A DNA stretch of 64,000 nucleotides from Paracoccus sp. UBA889. Lineage in GTDB: Bacteria; Pseudomonadota; Alphaproteobacteria; Rhodobacterales; Rhodobacteraceae. Positions 24,453-34,545 of this stretch are shown piece by piece; positions within the stretch are counted from its first letter, which is position 1, and each line of letters begins with the position of its first letter. The notes below the pieces were generated by a model. The model had not been told where the DNA came from. It saw only the letters and a list, made by a program, of their open reading frames with translations, and ran no database searches. The stretch spans positions 1 to 64,000 of the forward strand of contig DBFD01000016.1 of the NCBI GenBank assembly GCA_002294185.1. The letters are read 5' to 3'. A program made the translations under genes and the position numbers.

Positions 24453-24884
24453 TCAGCGCAGGCCGGCGGTCGTGTAATAGACCTCGGCCGCCTTGCGATC
24501 GTCATAGCCGATCCCCGAGGCGATGATGCAGCTTGTATCATCGGGCCGCGTGGCGACCAGCGTCCAGGTTCCCATCTGGTCCGAGCCCCACAATTCGGTC
24601 CCGTCACGCCGGCTGACATCGACGGGGGCTTCGTTGAAATCATGCTTCAGAGTAGAGCTGATCTCGTCGTTCACCGCGCAATAGGGCTGATCACCGACCG
24701 CCATATCCGAGGTCGGAAGGCTCTGCGCCTGGTTCAGAAGGGTCGCGATGTCCACGCCCTCCATGGCGGGCCACCCCTGGATTGGCTGATCGGAACGGAT
24801 TGCCGAAAGTCCGGGCAGGGCCGTCAGCAGAACGACGCTGCCGGCCATTGTCAGGCGGGCGATGCGGTTTGCAGAGCGGATCAT
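24453..24884 (-). CDS. Small exported hypothetical protein
   Basis: 143 residues with a signal-like N-terminus (MAGSVVLLTALPGLSA near 13-28). Two cysteines remain in the mature part, in QPYCAVND and DTSCIIASG, and could form a disulfide. No family is recognised; the length and layout resemble small periplasmic proteins of Rhodobacteraceae. It lies 108 bases upstream of dctP in reading direction, with no gene between, and is divergent from glk across 289 bases where I see no gene or clear site. Confidence 0.65.
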   Translation of the reverse strand: MIRSANRIARLTMAGSVVLLTALPGLSAIRSDQPIQGWPAMEGVDIATLLNQAQSLPTSDMAVGDQPYCAVNDEISSTLKHDFNEAPVDVSRRDGTELWGSDQMGTWTLVATRPDDTSCIIASGIGYDDRKAAEVYYTTAGLR

Positions 24885-25173
24885 CGGTTCGGGCCTTTCC
24901 TTGCGTTTTCTGATGCTGAAACGCGCGATTTCGGGGGTTTGTTCCCCTGCGGCGATTCCGGCCCCGGACAACGCCGCTTCTGGCGGCCGGCAAGACCCCT
25001 GCCCCGCGCGGCGTCTGGGCCGCCGGTCGCGATGGCCGGATTCGTGGCGCAAACCCCGTCGGCGGCGGCCGGAACAGGGTCCGGCGCGTCCATGGCCTTC
25101 GCCCTCTCGCAACTTTCCCGGATCTCGCCTAAGGATGGGGAACGGCAGAAAATGCAGGGCGAGGAGTAACGGA

Positions 25174-26100
25174 ATGGCGATGCTTCTGGGGGATGTCGGC
25201 GGCACCAATGCCCGGCTTGCCATCGCGCGAAACGGGGTCATCGACGATAACACCGTGACCCGCTTTCGCGGCGACGATTTCGCCAGTTTCGACGATGTCG
25301 TGCGGCGCTTTCAGAAGGACCAGGACCAGCCGCGCATCACCTCGGTCTGTATCGCGGTGGCGGGGCCGGTCAGCGGCGGCAAGGCCAGCCTGACGAACCG
25401 TGACTGGGATTTCGACGAACACCGCCTTGCCCGGCTGACCGATGCGGATCATGTGCGGCTGATCAACGATCTGACCGCGCTTGGCTATGCCACGCCGTCG
25501 CTGTCGGGCGACGGGCTGGCGGTCCTGCGCGAGGCGCCCGAGGATCGCGCCCGCAACGGTCAGGCGCTGGTCGTGGGGCTTGGGACCGGCTTCAACGTCT
25601 GCGCCGTCCGCGCGCTGCCCGGTGGCGCGATCACCGCGATGGAGGCCGAAGAAGGGCACACCCACCTGCCCGCCAACATCTGGCAGCGCCTGTCCGAAAC
25701 CGTCGGCGCCGAGGCCGCCCGCGCCTTCACCTCGACCGAGGAAACCTTTTCCGGCCGTGGCCTGTCACGGTTCCACGCCGCCCGCACCGGCACCGATCCG
25801 GTTCCCGGCGAAAGGATCGCCAGGGCGGCAGAGGCCGGCGATCCGCAGGCCGTCGCGACCTATGATCTGTTCGCCGAGATGGTCGGCCTGATGTGCCGCG
25901 AACTGACGCTGCATTTCATGCCGCTGGAGGGCCTGTATCTGGCCGGCAGCGTCGGGCGCAGCATCGCCGACCGGATAGACCGCTTCAGCACCGGGCTGCT
26001 GTCCCAGCCCTTCATGCGCCATATTCCCGAAAACACGCCGATCTTCCTGATCCGTGACGACATGGCCGCGCTTCAGGGATGCCTGGCCGCATTGTCCTGA
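25174..26100 (+). CDS. glk: Glucokinase (Glk)
   Basis: 308 residues. The ATP-binding phosphate-1 motif MAMLLGDVGGTNARLAIA starts the protein, LINDLTALGYA gives the catalytic Asp of the sugar site, and VVGLGTGFNVCAV is phosphate-2. EEGHTHLP carries the conserved His/Glu segment. It phosphorylates glucose to glucose-6-phosphate for the Entner-Doudoroff route. ATG 25174 is preceded by GAGGAG at 25161-25166. It is the bacterial Glk type rather than a ROK kinase, as the CxCGxxGC zinc motif is absent. Confidence 0.92.
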   Translation: MAMLLGDVGGTNARLAIARNGVIDDNTVTRFRGDDFASFDDVVRRFQKDQDQPRITSVCIAVAGPVSGGKASLTNRDWDFDEHRLARLTDADHVRLINDLTALGYATPSLSGDGLAVLREAPEDRARNGQALVVGLGTGFNVCAVRALPGGAITAMEAEEGHTHLPANIWQRLSETVGAEAARAFTSTEETFSGRGLSRFHAARTGTDPVPGERIARAAEAGDPQAVATYDLFAEMVGLMCRELTLHFMPLEGLYLAGSVGRSIADRIDRFSTGLLSQPFMRHIPENTPIFLIRDDMAALQGCLAALS

Positions 26101-26212
26101 CGCCACGATGCGCCAAAAAAGGTTAACGCGGCCCCCCTTTTCGCAGGAATTGCTGGATTCCGCGGCGCAATCCTGCTCAAATCGCCAAAAGCAAGAATTG
26201 CAGGGCAGGACG

Positions 26213-28072
26213 ATGCGGGCATATCTGCGGGCGGCACTTGTCGTCTTCACGGCACTGGGTTTCGGGGGAATGGCGCTTGGCCAATCCTCGTCCCCGTTCT
26301 CGGGCCTGTTCGGCCGCGGCAGCCAATCCGAAGGTCCGGTCGATCTGCAAATCACGGTCGCCGGCAACCAGGACGGGCTGGATCGCGAAATTCGCAACAG
26401 TTCGCTCATCAAGGGCGCGCTGGACGAGGATCGCACCACCGGGCAGGACGTCTTCGCCGCGGCCCGCGCCGATTATGCCCGGATCCTGGGCCTGCTCTAT
26501 GACAAGGGGTTCTATTCTCCGGTCATCAACATCACGCTGGACGGCGTCGAGGCGGCCGAGGTCGCGCCGCTGGATGCGCCCCGGGTCGTGCGCAAGGTCG
26601 TGATCCGCGTCGATCCCGGTCCCGGCTTCAAGTTCTCGCGCGCCCAGATCGCGCCTGTCGCGCCCGGATCCGACATTCCGGGCGAATATGCCGTGGGTGA
26701 GACCGCGGGCACCGGCACGATCAAGGCGGCCGCCGCGGCGGGCGTGGATGGCTGGCGCAATGACGGCCACGCCAAGGCCGATGTCGGCAGCCAGAGCATC
26801 GTCGCCGATCACGACCAGAATACCGTGGACAGCCGAATCGGGCTGAATCCCGGCCCGGCGGTCACGTTCGGCAGGCTGAACATGACGGGCTACGAGCGGA
26901 TGAAGCCGCGCCGCCTGCGCAAGATCGCGGGCCTGCCCGAAGGTCAGCCCTTCGATCCCGACGATATCGAGACGGTTCGCAAGCGGCTGCGCCGCACTGG
27001 CGTCTTCTCGGCGATCACGCTGGAAGAGGCCGACCAGCTTGGGCCGGACAACAGCATGGATGTGAACCTGACCGTGGTGGAACAGAAACTGCGCCGGATC
27101 GGGGCGGGATTCGAAATCTCGAACACCGATGGTGCGATGGTTTCGGCCTACTGGATGCACCGCAACCTGCTGGGCGGGGGCGAGCGGTTGCGGATCGAAG
27201 GCAAGGTCAAGGATATCGGCTCGAAGACCAGCGGGCGCGACGAGGACCTGACCTTCCGTCTCGACCGTCCGGCGACGATCACGCCGGATACCACCGCCTA
27301 TGTCGAAACCCGGCTGGCCCGGATGCGCGAAGAGGATTACGATTCCGATTCGGCTTCGGTCGGGCTGGGCTTCAACCGTATCTTCAGCGACCGGCTGACC
27401 ACCAACCTGGCCGTCGAATACCAGTTCTCGCGCGTGTTCGACGCCAACGGGCAACGGGATTTCAAGGTTCTCGCTTTCCCGCTGAACGTGACATGGGACC
27501 AGCGCGACGAACCGACCGACGCCAGGAAGGGCTATTATCTCAGCGCCGATGCCGCGCCCTTCAAGGGCTTCGGCGGCACCGATGACGGTGTCCGCTTGCT
27601 GGGCGAGGCGCGCGGTTTCTATTCGCTGGGCCAGGATGACAGGTTCACGCTGGCCGGCCGCGCCCGGCTGGGCAGCGTGCTGGGCAGCGATATCCGGAAC
27701 ACGCCGCGCGACTATCTGTTCTTTTCGGGCGGCGGCGGAACCGTGCGCGGCCAGCCCTATCAATCGCTGGGCGTCGAAGTGATTCCCAGCCCGGACGGCC
27801 CGATCATGACCGGCGGCATGAGCGTCGCGACGCTGAACGCCGAAATGCGGTTCCAGGTCCGCGAGCGGATCGGACTGGTCGCCTTTGCCGATTACGGCCG
27901 CGTCTGGTCCGAAGGTTCCTTTGGCGGCGACAGCGGCGATCATGCCGGCGCCGGCATCGGGGTGCGATACAAGACGCCGATCGGGCCGCTGCGATTCGAC
28001 ATCGCCGCGCCGGTCTCGGGCAAGACCGGCAACGGCGTTCAGGTCTATCTGGGGCTGGGGCAGGCATTCTGA
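26213..28072 (+). CDS. tamA: TamA, outer-membrane autotransporter assembly factor (Omp85 family)
   Basis: 619 residues with a signal peptide (cleavage near 23, GMALG). The N-terminal third has POTRA domains (for example ILGLLYDKGFYSPVINITLDG and GRLNMTGYERMKPRRLRKIAGL), and the C-terminal about 300 residues form a 16-strand barrel ending in GVQVYLGLGQAF, with the typical terminal Phe. RGQPYQSLG is the RGF-like loop of Omp85 proteins. It works with inner-membrane TamB, whose gene starts in the same TGATG. Confidence 0.9.
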   Translation: MRAYLRAALVVFTALGFGGMALGQSSSPFSGLFGRGSQSEGPVDLQITVAGNQDGLDREIRNSSLIKGALDEDRTTGQDVFAAARADYARILGLLYDKGFYSPVINITLDGVEAAEVAPLDAPRVVRKVVIRVDPGPGFKFSRAQIAPVAPGSDIPGEYAVGETAGTGTIKAAAAAGVDGWRNDGHAKADVGSQSIVADHDQNTVDSRIGLNPGPAVTFGRLNMTGYERMKPRRLRKIAGLPEGQPFDPDDIETVRKRLRRTGVFSAITLEEADQLGPDNSMDVNLTVVEQKLRRIGAGFEISNTDGAMVSAYWMHRNLLGGGERLRIEGKVKDIGSKTSGRDEDLTFRLDRPATITPDTTAYVETRLARMREEDYDSDSASVGLGFNRIFSDRLTTNLAVEYQFSRVFDANGQRDFKVLAFPLNVTWDQRDEPTDARKGYYLSADAAPFKGFGGTDDGVRLLGEARGFYSLGQDDRFTLAGRARLGSVLGSDIRNTPRDYLFFSGGGGTVRGQPYQSLGVEVIPSPDGPIMTGGMSVATLNAEMRFQVRERIGLVAFADYGRVWSEGSFGGDSGDHAGAGIGVRYKTPIGPLRFDIAAPVSGKTGNGVQVYLGLGQAF

Positions 28073-31000
28073 TGCGCACGATCTGGATTCTTCTTCTCGC
28101 GATGTTCCTGCCGCTGGCGGCCCATGCGCAAAGCGCGGCCGACATCTCGGCCGAGGTCTCGGACGACAAGGGCTTCATCACCCGGCTGCTGGAGCGGAAC
28201 CTGTCGGGTCAGGGGCGCCGCATCTCGATCGACGGGTTTCAGGGGGCGCTGTCCTCGCGCGCGACCTTCACCCAGATGACCATTGCGGACGCAGATGGCG
28301 TCTGGCTGACGCTTGAGAACGGCGCCATCCAGTGGAACCGCTCGGCGCTGTTGCGCGGCCGGGTCGATATCGCCGAATTGTCGGCCGAACGCATCAGCCT
28401 GCCGCGCCTGCCGGGCGCGGGCGGGGCGGCGGCGCCCAAGGCCGAGACCACGGAATTCGCGCTGCCCGAACTGCCGGTCGGCGTCGAGATCAAGGAAATC
28501 CGCGCCGGCCGCGTCGAATTGGGCCAGCCGGTGATCGGCGTCGAGGCGGCGATCTCCATCGACGGCAGCATGAGCCTTGCCGGCGGCGAGGGCGCGGCCA
28601 AACTGACCATCGACCGTCTGGACGGGCCGCGCGGCCAGTTCGTGCTGGATGCGGGCTATTCGAACGGAACCAAGGTCCTGCGCGTCAATCTGGGCCTGGA
28701 CGAGGCGGCCGACGGCCTGCTGGTGAACCTCGTCAACCTCTATGACAAGCCCTCGGTCACGGCGCAGATCAGCGGCGAAGGCGAGATCAAGGATTTCATG
28801 GCCGACATCCGTCTGGCGACGGACGGCCAGCAGCGTGTCACCGGATCGGTGGGGGCGAATGCGGGGGCAGGGCCCGATGGCAGCCCCGGCACGAATTTCC
28901 GCGTCCAGCTTGGCGGCGACATCGCCACCCTGCTGCCGCCCGAGGATCGTGCATTTTTCGGAACCGGAACGCAATTGACGGCCGAAGGCTGGCGCGGCGA
29001 CGACGGGCGGCTGAACCTGCCGGTGCTCAAACTGGCCACCGATGCGCTTGGGATCGACGGTCGGCTTTCGCTGAATGCCAAGAATGCGCCGGAAACCGCG
29101 CAGCTTCTGATCACGCTGGGCCGTGACGCCAATGCGTCGCAGGTTCCCGTCGCGCTGCCTTTCGCGCAGGACACGACAGTGGAGTCGGGACGGCTGGAAC
29201 TGCAATACGATTCGGCCGAGGGACAGGGCTGGACCCTGACCGGCCGCGTCGGCCAGCTGGATCAGGGCCAGGTCACGATCGGCGCGCTGACGCTGGACGG
29301 GGCGGGCGCGGTGGTGCTGGATAATGGCGCGCTGTCCAACGTGTCGGGCAGGATCGGCTTTGGCGGACAGCGGATGGACTTTGCCGATCGCGGTCTGGCC
29401 GAGGCTATCGGGACGCAGCTGGACGGATCGGCCCAGTTCGATTTCACGCCCGGAAATGCCGTCGAATTGTCCGAGGTTACGGTGAACGGCGCGGATTACG
29501 GCCTGTCGGGATATTTCCTGGTCTCCGGCCTGTCCAGCGGCTTCCTGATCTCGGCCGATGCCGAGGCGCGCTATGACGATCTCGCGCGGCTGTCGGTCAT
29601 CGCGAACCGGTCGATCAAGGGCAGCGCGAACGCATCGGTGACCGGCTACTACAACGTCCTGACCAAGGGTTTCGACATCGACGCCGAAGCCACCGGACAG
29701 AATATCGCGCTGGACCAGCCGCAGGTGGATCGGCTGCTTGCCGGCCAGTCGCGGATCAGGCTGGCGGCGCGGCGCGACCAGACCGGGATCGAACTGAGCC
29801 GTTTCGATATCAACGCCCAGCGGCTGACCGCGCAGGCGCAGGGCTATCTGAACAGCCTGTCCAGCGACGTGAAGGCGACGATCTCGATGCCTTCGTTGCA
29901 GGACGCCGATCCCAACTTCTCGGGCGCGCTGCAGGCCGAGGCCAATCTGACCGGCGCCGCCGGGGCGCGGCGGTTGTCGGTCAGTGGCGAGGCGAACGAT
30001 CTGAAGATCGGGATCGCGGCGCTGGACGGAGCCCTTCAGGGGCGCACCAGCCTGGCCATCATCGCGGCCGAACAGGATGGCGGCTATCAGGTCGAGACGC
30101 TGCAATTGTCAAACCCGCAACTGGATGCCAAGGCCAAGGGAAGCTTCGTGACGGGCGCGCTGGACGCGACGGCGACCTTCGAACTGCCCGATCTGTCGGC
30201 GCTGCGCTCTGATTGGCGCGGCGGCTTTACCGCCCGGGCCAGCCTGACGGAACGGGACGGCACGCGCTTTCTGGATCTGACCGGAAAAGGCCAGGATCTC
30301 AGCCTCGGGCTTGCCAATGGCAACGAGGCGCTGACCGGCATCACCGATCTGGTGGTCAAGGCCGAGGAAAAGGACGGCCTGATCACCCTGCGCGACCTGC
30401 GACTGGTGAATGACCAGTTGAACGCGACGGCCCGCGGCACCTATGGTCAGGGCGAAACCGATCTGACGGCCCGGCTTGACATCGCTTCGCTGGCGCCGTT
30501 CGGGCCGGATTGGGGCGGATCGCTGAACGCCGATGCGATGCTGGTGCAGCGCCAGGACGGCATCCGGCGCCTGGATCTGACCGGCACCGCCCGCGATCTG
30601 GCCATCGGCCAGCCGCAGGTGGACGGCGCCTTCCGGGGAGAGACCCGGCTTGCCGTCAAGGCCGAAGAGGACAAGGGCACGGTCACGTTGCGGGACGTGC
30701 GGATTTCGAACCCGCAGCTTTCGGCCACCGCAAGCGGCGTCTATGGCAAGGGCGTGACCGACCTGACGGCCTCCGCGCAGATCGCGTCGCTGGCCTCGTT
30801 CGGCCCCGGCTGGCGCGGCACGATGACCCTGGACGGGACCTTCCGTGAAAGCGGCGATGGCGCGCGGCGGCTGGCGGTGCGCGGCAGCGGGCAGGATCTG
30901 TCCTTCGGGCAGGCGCAGGTCGATGGCGCGCTGGCCGGCGAGACCCGGCTGTCGGTGATGGCTGTCGAACGCGACGGTGTCTTCACCATCGATCAGGCAC

Positions 31001-32853
31001 AGCTGGAAAATCCCCGCCTCAGCGCGAATGCGACCGGCACCCTTGGCGGCGGCAAGACCGACATCTCTGCGCAGTTGAACGCCGCCGACCTGCGCTTTCT
31101 GGGCAATGGGATCCGCGGCTCGCTGAGCGCCGATGCAAGTCTGGTCGAAGAAAACGGCCTGCGCCGGATCACCGCGACCGGCCGCGCGAACGGGCTGGCT
31201 ATCGGGCAGGACCGGATCGATCCGATCCTGCGCGGCCAGACCGGCTTCGACGTGGCGGCGACGCAATCGGCGTCGGGCCTGTCCTTCCAGCGCCTTCAGG
31301 TCCGCAATCCGCAGTTGCGGGTCGATGCCGATGGCGACACCGCCAGCGGCATGAACGTCTCGGCCCGGCTGACCGATCTGGGACTGGTCCTGCGCGAATT
31401 GCCCGGCGCGCTGAGCGTGGACGGCACGATCCGCGAATCGGGTCAGGATTTCGCGGTCGATCTGGCCGTCGTCGCGCCGGGGGACACGCGGCTGCAAATC
31501 TCGGGTTCGGCGGCGCGGAATTTCTCGGACACGAACCTGGACATTTCCGGCAACACCAACGCCTCGATCGCCAACAGCTTCATTCGCACGCGCAGCATCG
31601 AGGGGCCGGTCAGCGTCGATGTCAGTGTGAACGGTCCGCCATCGCTGAACGCGGTCAGCGGCCGCATCCAGCTCAGCGGCGGTGAACTGGCCGATCCCGG
31701 CCTGGGCGTGCGTCTGCAGGGATTGAACGTCACCGCCGATCTTCGGAACGGCCGCATCCTGGTAGATGCGCGGAGCGGCGTCGCGGCGGGCGGATCGCTG
31801 GCCGTTTCCGGACCGGTCGATCTGCAGGCGGGCAATCTGGATCTGACCATCGTGCTGGACAATCTGGTCGCGCGCGATCCGAACCTCTACGAGACGCAAC
31901 TGAACGGGCAATTGACGATGAGCGGCAACATGGCCTCGGGCCCGCTGATCGCCGGCACCGTCAATGTCGGCGCGACCGAGATCCGAATCCCCTCGACCGG
32001 ACTCGGCGGGGCAAAGGCCATTCCGGATATCCAGCATGTCGGTGCAGAGCGTCCGCCGGTTCGCGGCACCCGGGCCAAGGCCGGGCTGGAGGATTATCCC
32101 AGCCAGGCGTCGCGCGATGCCGGCATGGCCGGCCCGCCCTCGACCCCGCCGGCCAATCCGCCGCGGCTGGACCTGCAGATCAATGCGCCGAACCAGATCT
32201 TCATCCGCGGCCGCGGCGTCGATGCCGAAATGGGTGGCGCGCTGCGGGTCACGGGAACCACGCGCAACGTGATCCCCATCGGTCAGCTGGAACTGATCCG
32301 GGGCCGGGTCGATCTGCTGGGCAAGCGGTTCGATCTGGCCGAGGGGCTGGTCGAATTGCAGGGCAGCCTGGTGCCGGTGATCCGGCTGGTGGCCGAAACC
32401 TCGCAGAACGGGATCACGACCCGGGTCATCATCGATGGCGAGGCGCGCGATCCCGAGATCACCTTCGAATCCTCGCCCGAATTGCCCGAGGAAGAGGTCC
32501 TGTCGCAGTTGCTGTTCGGCCGGGGCCTGGACAATATCAGTCCGCTTCAGGCCGCCCAGCTTGCCAATGCGATCGCGGTGCTGGCCGGGCGCGGCGGCGA
32601 AGGAATCGTCGGCAATCTGCGCAACCAGTTCGGCCTGGACGATCTGGACCTTCAGACCGACGCCGAGGGAAATGTGCAGGTCCGTGCGGGCAAGTATCTC
32701 AGCGAAAATCTTTATACCGACGTGGCCGTCGGCAATAACGGCAAGAGCACGATCAACCTCAACCTGGACGTGACCGAAAGCCTGACCGCGCGCGGTTCGG
32801 TGGACAGCGAAGGTCAGAGCACGCTGGGCATCTATTTCGAGCGCGACTACTGA
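28072..32853 (+). CDS. tamB: TamB, translocation and assembly module / AsmA-like lipid-transfer protein
   Basis: 1593 residues. An N-terminal anchor (residues about 1-20) is followed by a very long, repetitive beta-rich region; blocks such as QVDGAFRGETRLAVKAEEDKGTVTLRDVRISNPQLSATA recur with about 110-residue period. The C-terminal DUF490 domain ends in RGSVDSEGQSTLGIYFERDY (the last residues only are invariant in the family). TamB bridges the periplasm between the membranes and is thought to move phospholipids. It overlaps tamA by one base, so the pair is coupled. Confidence 0.92.
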   Translation: MRTIWILLLAMFLPLAAHAQSAADISAEVSDDKGFITRLLERNLSGQGRRISIDGFQGALSSRATFTQMTIADADGVWLTLENGAIQWNRSALLRGRVDIAELSAERISLPRLPGAGGAAAPKAETTEFALPELPVGVEIKEIRAGRVELGQPVIGVEAAISIDGSMSLAGGEGAAKLTIDRLDGPRGQFVLDAGYSNGTKVLRVNLGLDEAADGLLVNLVNLYDKPSVTAQISGEGEIKDFMADIRLATDGQQRVTGSVGANAGAGPDGSPGTNFRVQLGGDIATLLPPEDRAFFGTGTQLTAEGWRGDDGRLNLPVLKLATDALGIDGRLSLNAKNAPETAQLLITLGRDANASQVPVALPFAQDTTVESGRLELQYDSAEGQGWTLTGRVGQLDQGQVTIGALTLDGAGAVVLDNGALSNVSGRIGFGGQRMDFADRGLAEAIGTQLDGSAQFDFTPGNAVELSEVTVNGADYGLSGYFLVSGLSSGFLISADAEARYDDLARLSVIANRSIKGSANASVTGYYNVLTKGFDIDAEATGQNIALDQPQVDRLLAGQSRIRLAARRDQTGIELSRFDINAQRLTAQAQGYLNSLSSDVKATISMPSLQDADPNFSGALQAEANLTGAAGARRLSVSGEANDLKIGIAALDGALQGRTSLAIIAAEQDGGYQVETLQLSNPQLDAKAKGSFVTGALDATATFELPDLSALRSDWRGGFTARASLTERDGTRFLDLTGKGQDLSLGLANGNEALTGITDLVVKAEEKDGLITLRDLRLVNDQLNATARGTYGQGETDLTARLDIASLAPFGPDWGGSLNADAMLVQRQDGIRRLDLTGTARDLAIGQPQVDGAFRGETRLAVKAEEDKGTVTLRDVRISNPQLSATASGVYGKGVTDLTASAQIASLASFGPGWRGTMTLDGTFRESGDGARRLAVRGSGQDLSFGQAQVDGALAGETRLSVMAVERDGVFTIDQAQLENPRLSANATGTLGGGKTDISAQLNAADLRFLGNGIRGSLSADASLVEENGLRRITATGRANGLAIGQDRIDPILRGQTGFDVAATQSASGLSFQRLQVRNPQLRVDADGDTASGMNVSARLTDLGLVLRELPGALSVDGTIRESGQDFAVDLAVVAPGDTRLQISGSAARNFSDTNLDISGNTNASIANSFIRTRSIEGPVSVDVSVNGPPSLNAVSGRIQLSGGELADPGLGVRLQGLNVTADLRNGRILVDARSGVAAGGSLAVSGPVDLQAGNLDLTIVLDNLVARDPNLYETQLNGQLTMSGNMASGPLIAGTVNVGATEIRIPSTGLGGAKAIPDIQHVGAERPPVRGTRAKAGLEDYPSQASRDAGMAGPPSTPPANPPRLDLQINAPNQIFIRGRGVDAEMGGALRVTGTTRNVIPIGQLELIRGRVDLLGKRFDLAEGLVELQGSLVPVIRLVAETSQNGITTRVIIDGEARDPEITFESSPELPEEEVLSQLLFGRGLDNISPLQAAQLANAIAVLAGRGGEGIVGNLRNQFGLDDLDLQTDAEGNVQVRAGKYLSENLYTDVAVGNNGKSTINLNLDVTESLTARGSVDSEGQSTLGIYFERDY

Positions 32854-32877
32854 GGACGGAGGCCGCGCGGGCGGTGC

Positions 32878-34497
32878 CTAATCCGCGCCCACGGCCCGGG
32901 TCAGAAGCGGGGCGGCCCCGTCCTGACCGGGTGTCGTGGCGGCGATCTCGGCCCGGCGGAAGCGCAGCAATTGCCGCGCGCCGCCGATCCGGGTGACCCG
33001 CCAATCCAGCAGCGCGCCATCCGGTCCGGTAATCAGGCCGGTGTCGCGCGAGGTTTCCGACCCTGCCGTCAGCCGGGCGCGCAGGGCGGCAAAGCCCGGA
33101 CCGTTCTCGACCCTTCCTTCCCAATCGCTCAGCGCCTCGGCAAGGGTGGTGGCGCTGCCGCCCCAGATCCGGCGATAAGACTGGTTCGTCATCAGGATCT
33201 GGCCGCTTGACGAAAAGGCCGCCAACCCGTCATCCAGCCCGTCGATGACATTTTCGCCCAGCGACAGATCGGCGCGGAATTTCCGGGTCAGCGAGATTTC
33301 CGAGGTGATGTCCTCGAACAGGAAAGCCACCGCGCCATCGGGATGCGGCCGTCCGGTGACGCGATAGGTCTGCCCGCCCGGCAGCGACCAGGTCTCGACA
33401 TGGTGGCCGGTGGCGGCGGCGCTTTCCAGATTGTTCATGTGCTGGCGCCAGCTGCGGAAATCCTTGGGCTCGGGAACCATGCGCGATTCGCGCAACTGAT
33501 CCAGCAGGTCGAACAGGGTCGGCCGCGCGGTCAGGAATCCGGTCGGCAGCCCGGTCAGGTCGATCAGCGCCGGGTTGAACAATTGCAGGTGCCGCTGGCG
33601 GTCGAAGATGGCCAGTCCGATGGGCAGGTCGGCAAAGGTCTTGGTCAGCGTCTGGACGAATTCGCGAAGGCTGCGCTCGGCCCGGACGGCGGCATCGGCG
33701 GGCAGGGCGAACATCATCGTCTGGTCGCCGATCTGATGGCTGTGGCAATCATACCAGGACATGATCCCGTCGCTTTCCAGCGATGCGCGCCGGGTGGAGG
33801 GCCCGCCGCCCGGAGCAGGTTTGGGAGGATCCAGCAGCCGCGGCAATGGCCAGCTGAGCATGCCGCCGGCATGAGCCTCGGCCCGGCGCAGATAGGCGGC
33901 ATTGGCCCAGGTGATCGCGTCGCAGGCATCCTGCCGCCAGACCAGCATCGGCGTCTGGTCCAGCGACTTGCGCAGCAGGTCAAGCTCTTCCTCCATCGCC
34001 TGCTGGGACATGGAATCGACGACGATCCCGGCATGTTCCGCCTGCGGATCGACGATGGTGACACGGACCATGGCATCCTCGATGCGTTCGGCGGTCAGGC
34101 GCAGGGCGGCGCTGCCGGCACCGTTTCCACCCAGCATTTCCACCCGACCCAGTTCGTCCAGCCGGTCCAGACGCGCAATGCCGTCGGGAAAGCGCGGCCC
34201 GGCCCATTGCCGCAGCCGCGTCCAGTCATCGTCCGGGCCATTGACCCGATCCAGCAGGGTCCGGGCCGGGGCGGTCGCATCGACCAGGGCGCCGCCGCGG
34301 AACAGAAGGATGGTGGGTTTCAGCGCCCCCTCCAGATGGTCGCGTCCCGACCGGCGGCCGGAACCCGCCGCAAGCCGGTCCCAGAACCGGATCGCCGCGA
34401 TCGCCAGCAGGACCGAGATCGTCCCGGCCGCAACAGCGGTAAGAACAAGCCAATATCCCTCGAAAGCCACGTCGTCGCGCCCCCATTGCGTTTTCAC
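32878..34497 (-). CDS. Membrane-anchored PAS-domain protein without a kinase domain
   Basis: 539 residues from a GTG at 34497; a GTG at 34470 with GGGGGCG upstream is an alternative. A single transmembrane helix lies near 15-40. At least two PAS domains follow (for example TFADLPIGLAIFDRQRHLQLFNPALIDLTGL and GLDDGLAAFSSSGQILMTNQSYRRIWGG, quoted partly). There is no H-box, ATP-binding or output domain. It follows regB by 48 bases on the same strand, so it may feed a signal into RegBA, but that is inference. It is convergent with tamB. Confidence 0.7.
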   Translation of the reverse strand: MKTQWGRDDVAFEGYWLVLTAVAAGTISVLLAIAAIRFWDRLAAGSGRRSGRDHLEGALKPTILLFRGGALVDATAPARTLLDRVNGPDDDWTRLRQWAGPRFPDGIARLDRLDELGRVEMLGGNGAGSAALRLTAERIEDAMVRVTIVDPQAEHAGIVVDSMSQQAMEEELDLLRKSLDQTPMLVWRQDACDAITWANAAYLRRAEAHAGGMLSWPLPRLLDPPKPAPGGGPSTRRASLESDGIMSWYDCHSHQIGDQTMMFALPADAAVRAERSLREFVQTLTKTFADLPIGLAIFDRQRHLQLFNPALIDLTGLPTGFLTARPTLFDLLDQLRESRMVPEPKDFRSWRQHMNNLESAAATGHHVETWSLPGGQTYRVTGRPHPDGAVAFLFEDITSEISLTRKFRADLSLGENVIDGLDDGLAAFSSSGQILMTNQSYRRIWGGSATTLAEALSDWEGRVENGPGFAALRARLTAGSETSRDTGLITGPDGALLDWRVTRIGGARQLLRFRRAEIAATTPGQDGAAPLLTRAVGAD

Positions 34498-34545
34498 AAC
34501 TGTAAGGCGATCTGACTTAATGAAAAGTTAAAATGCCCGACTTGT

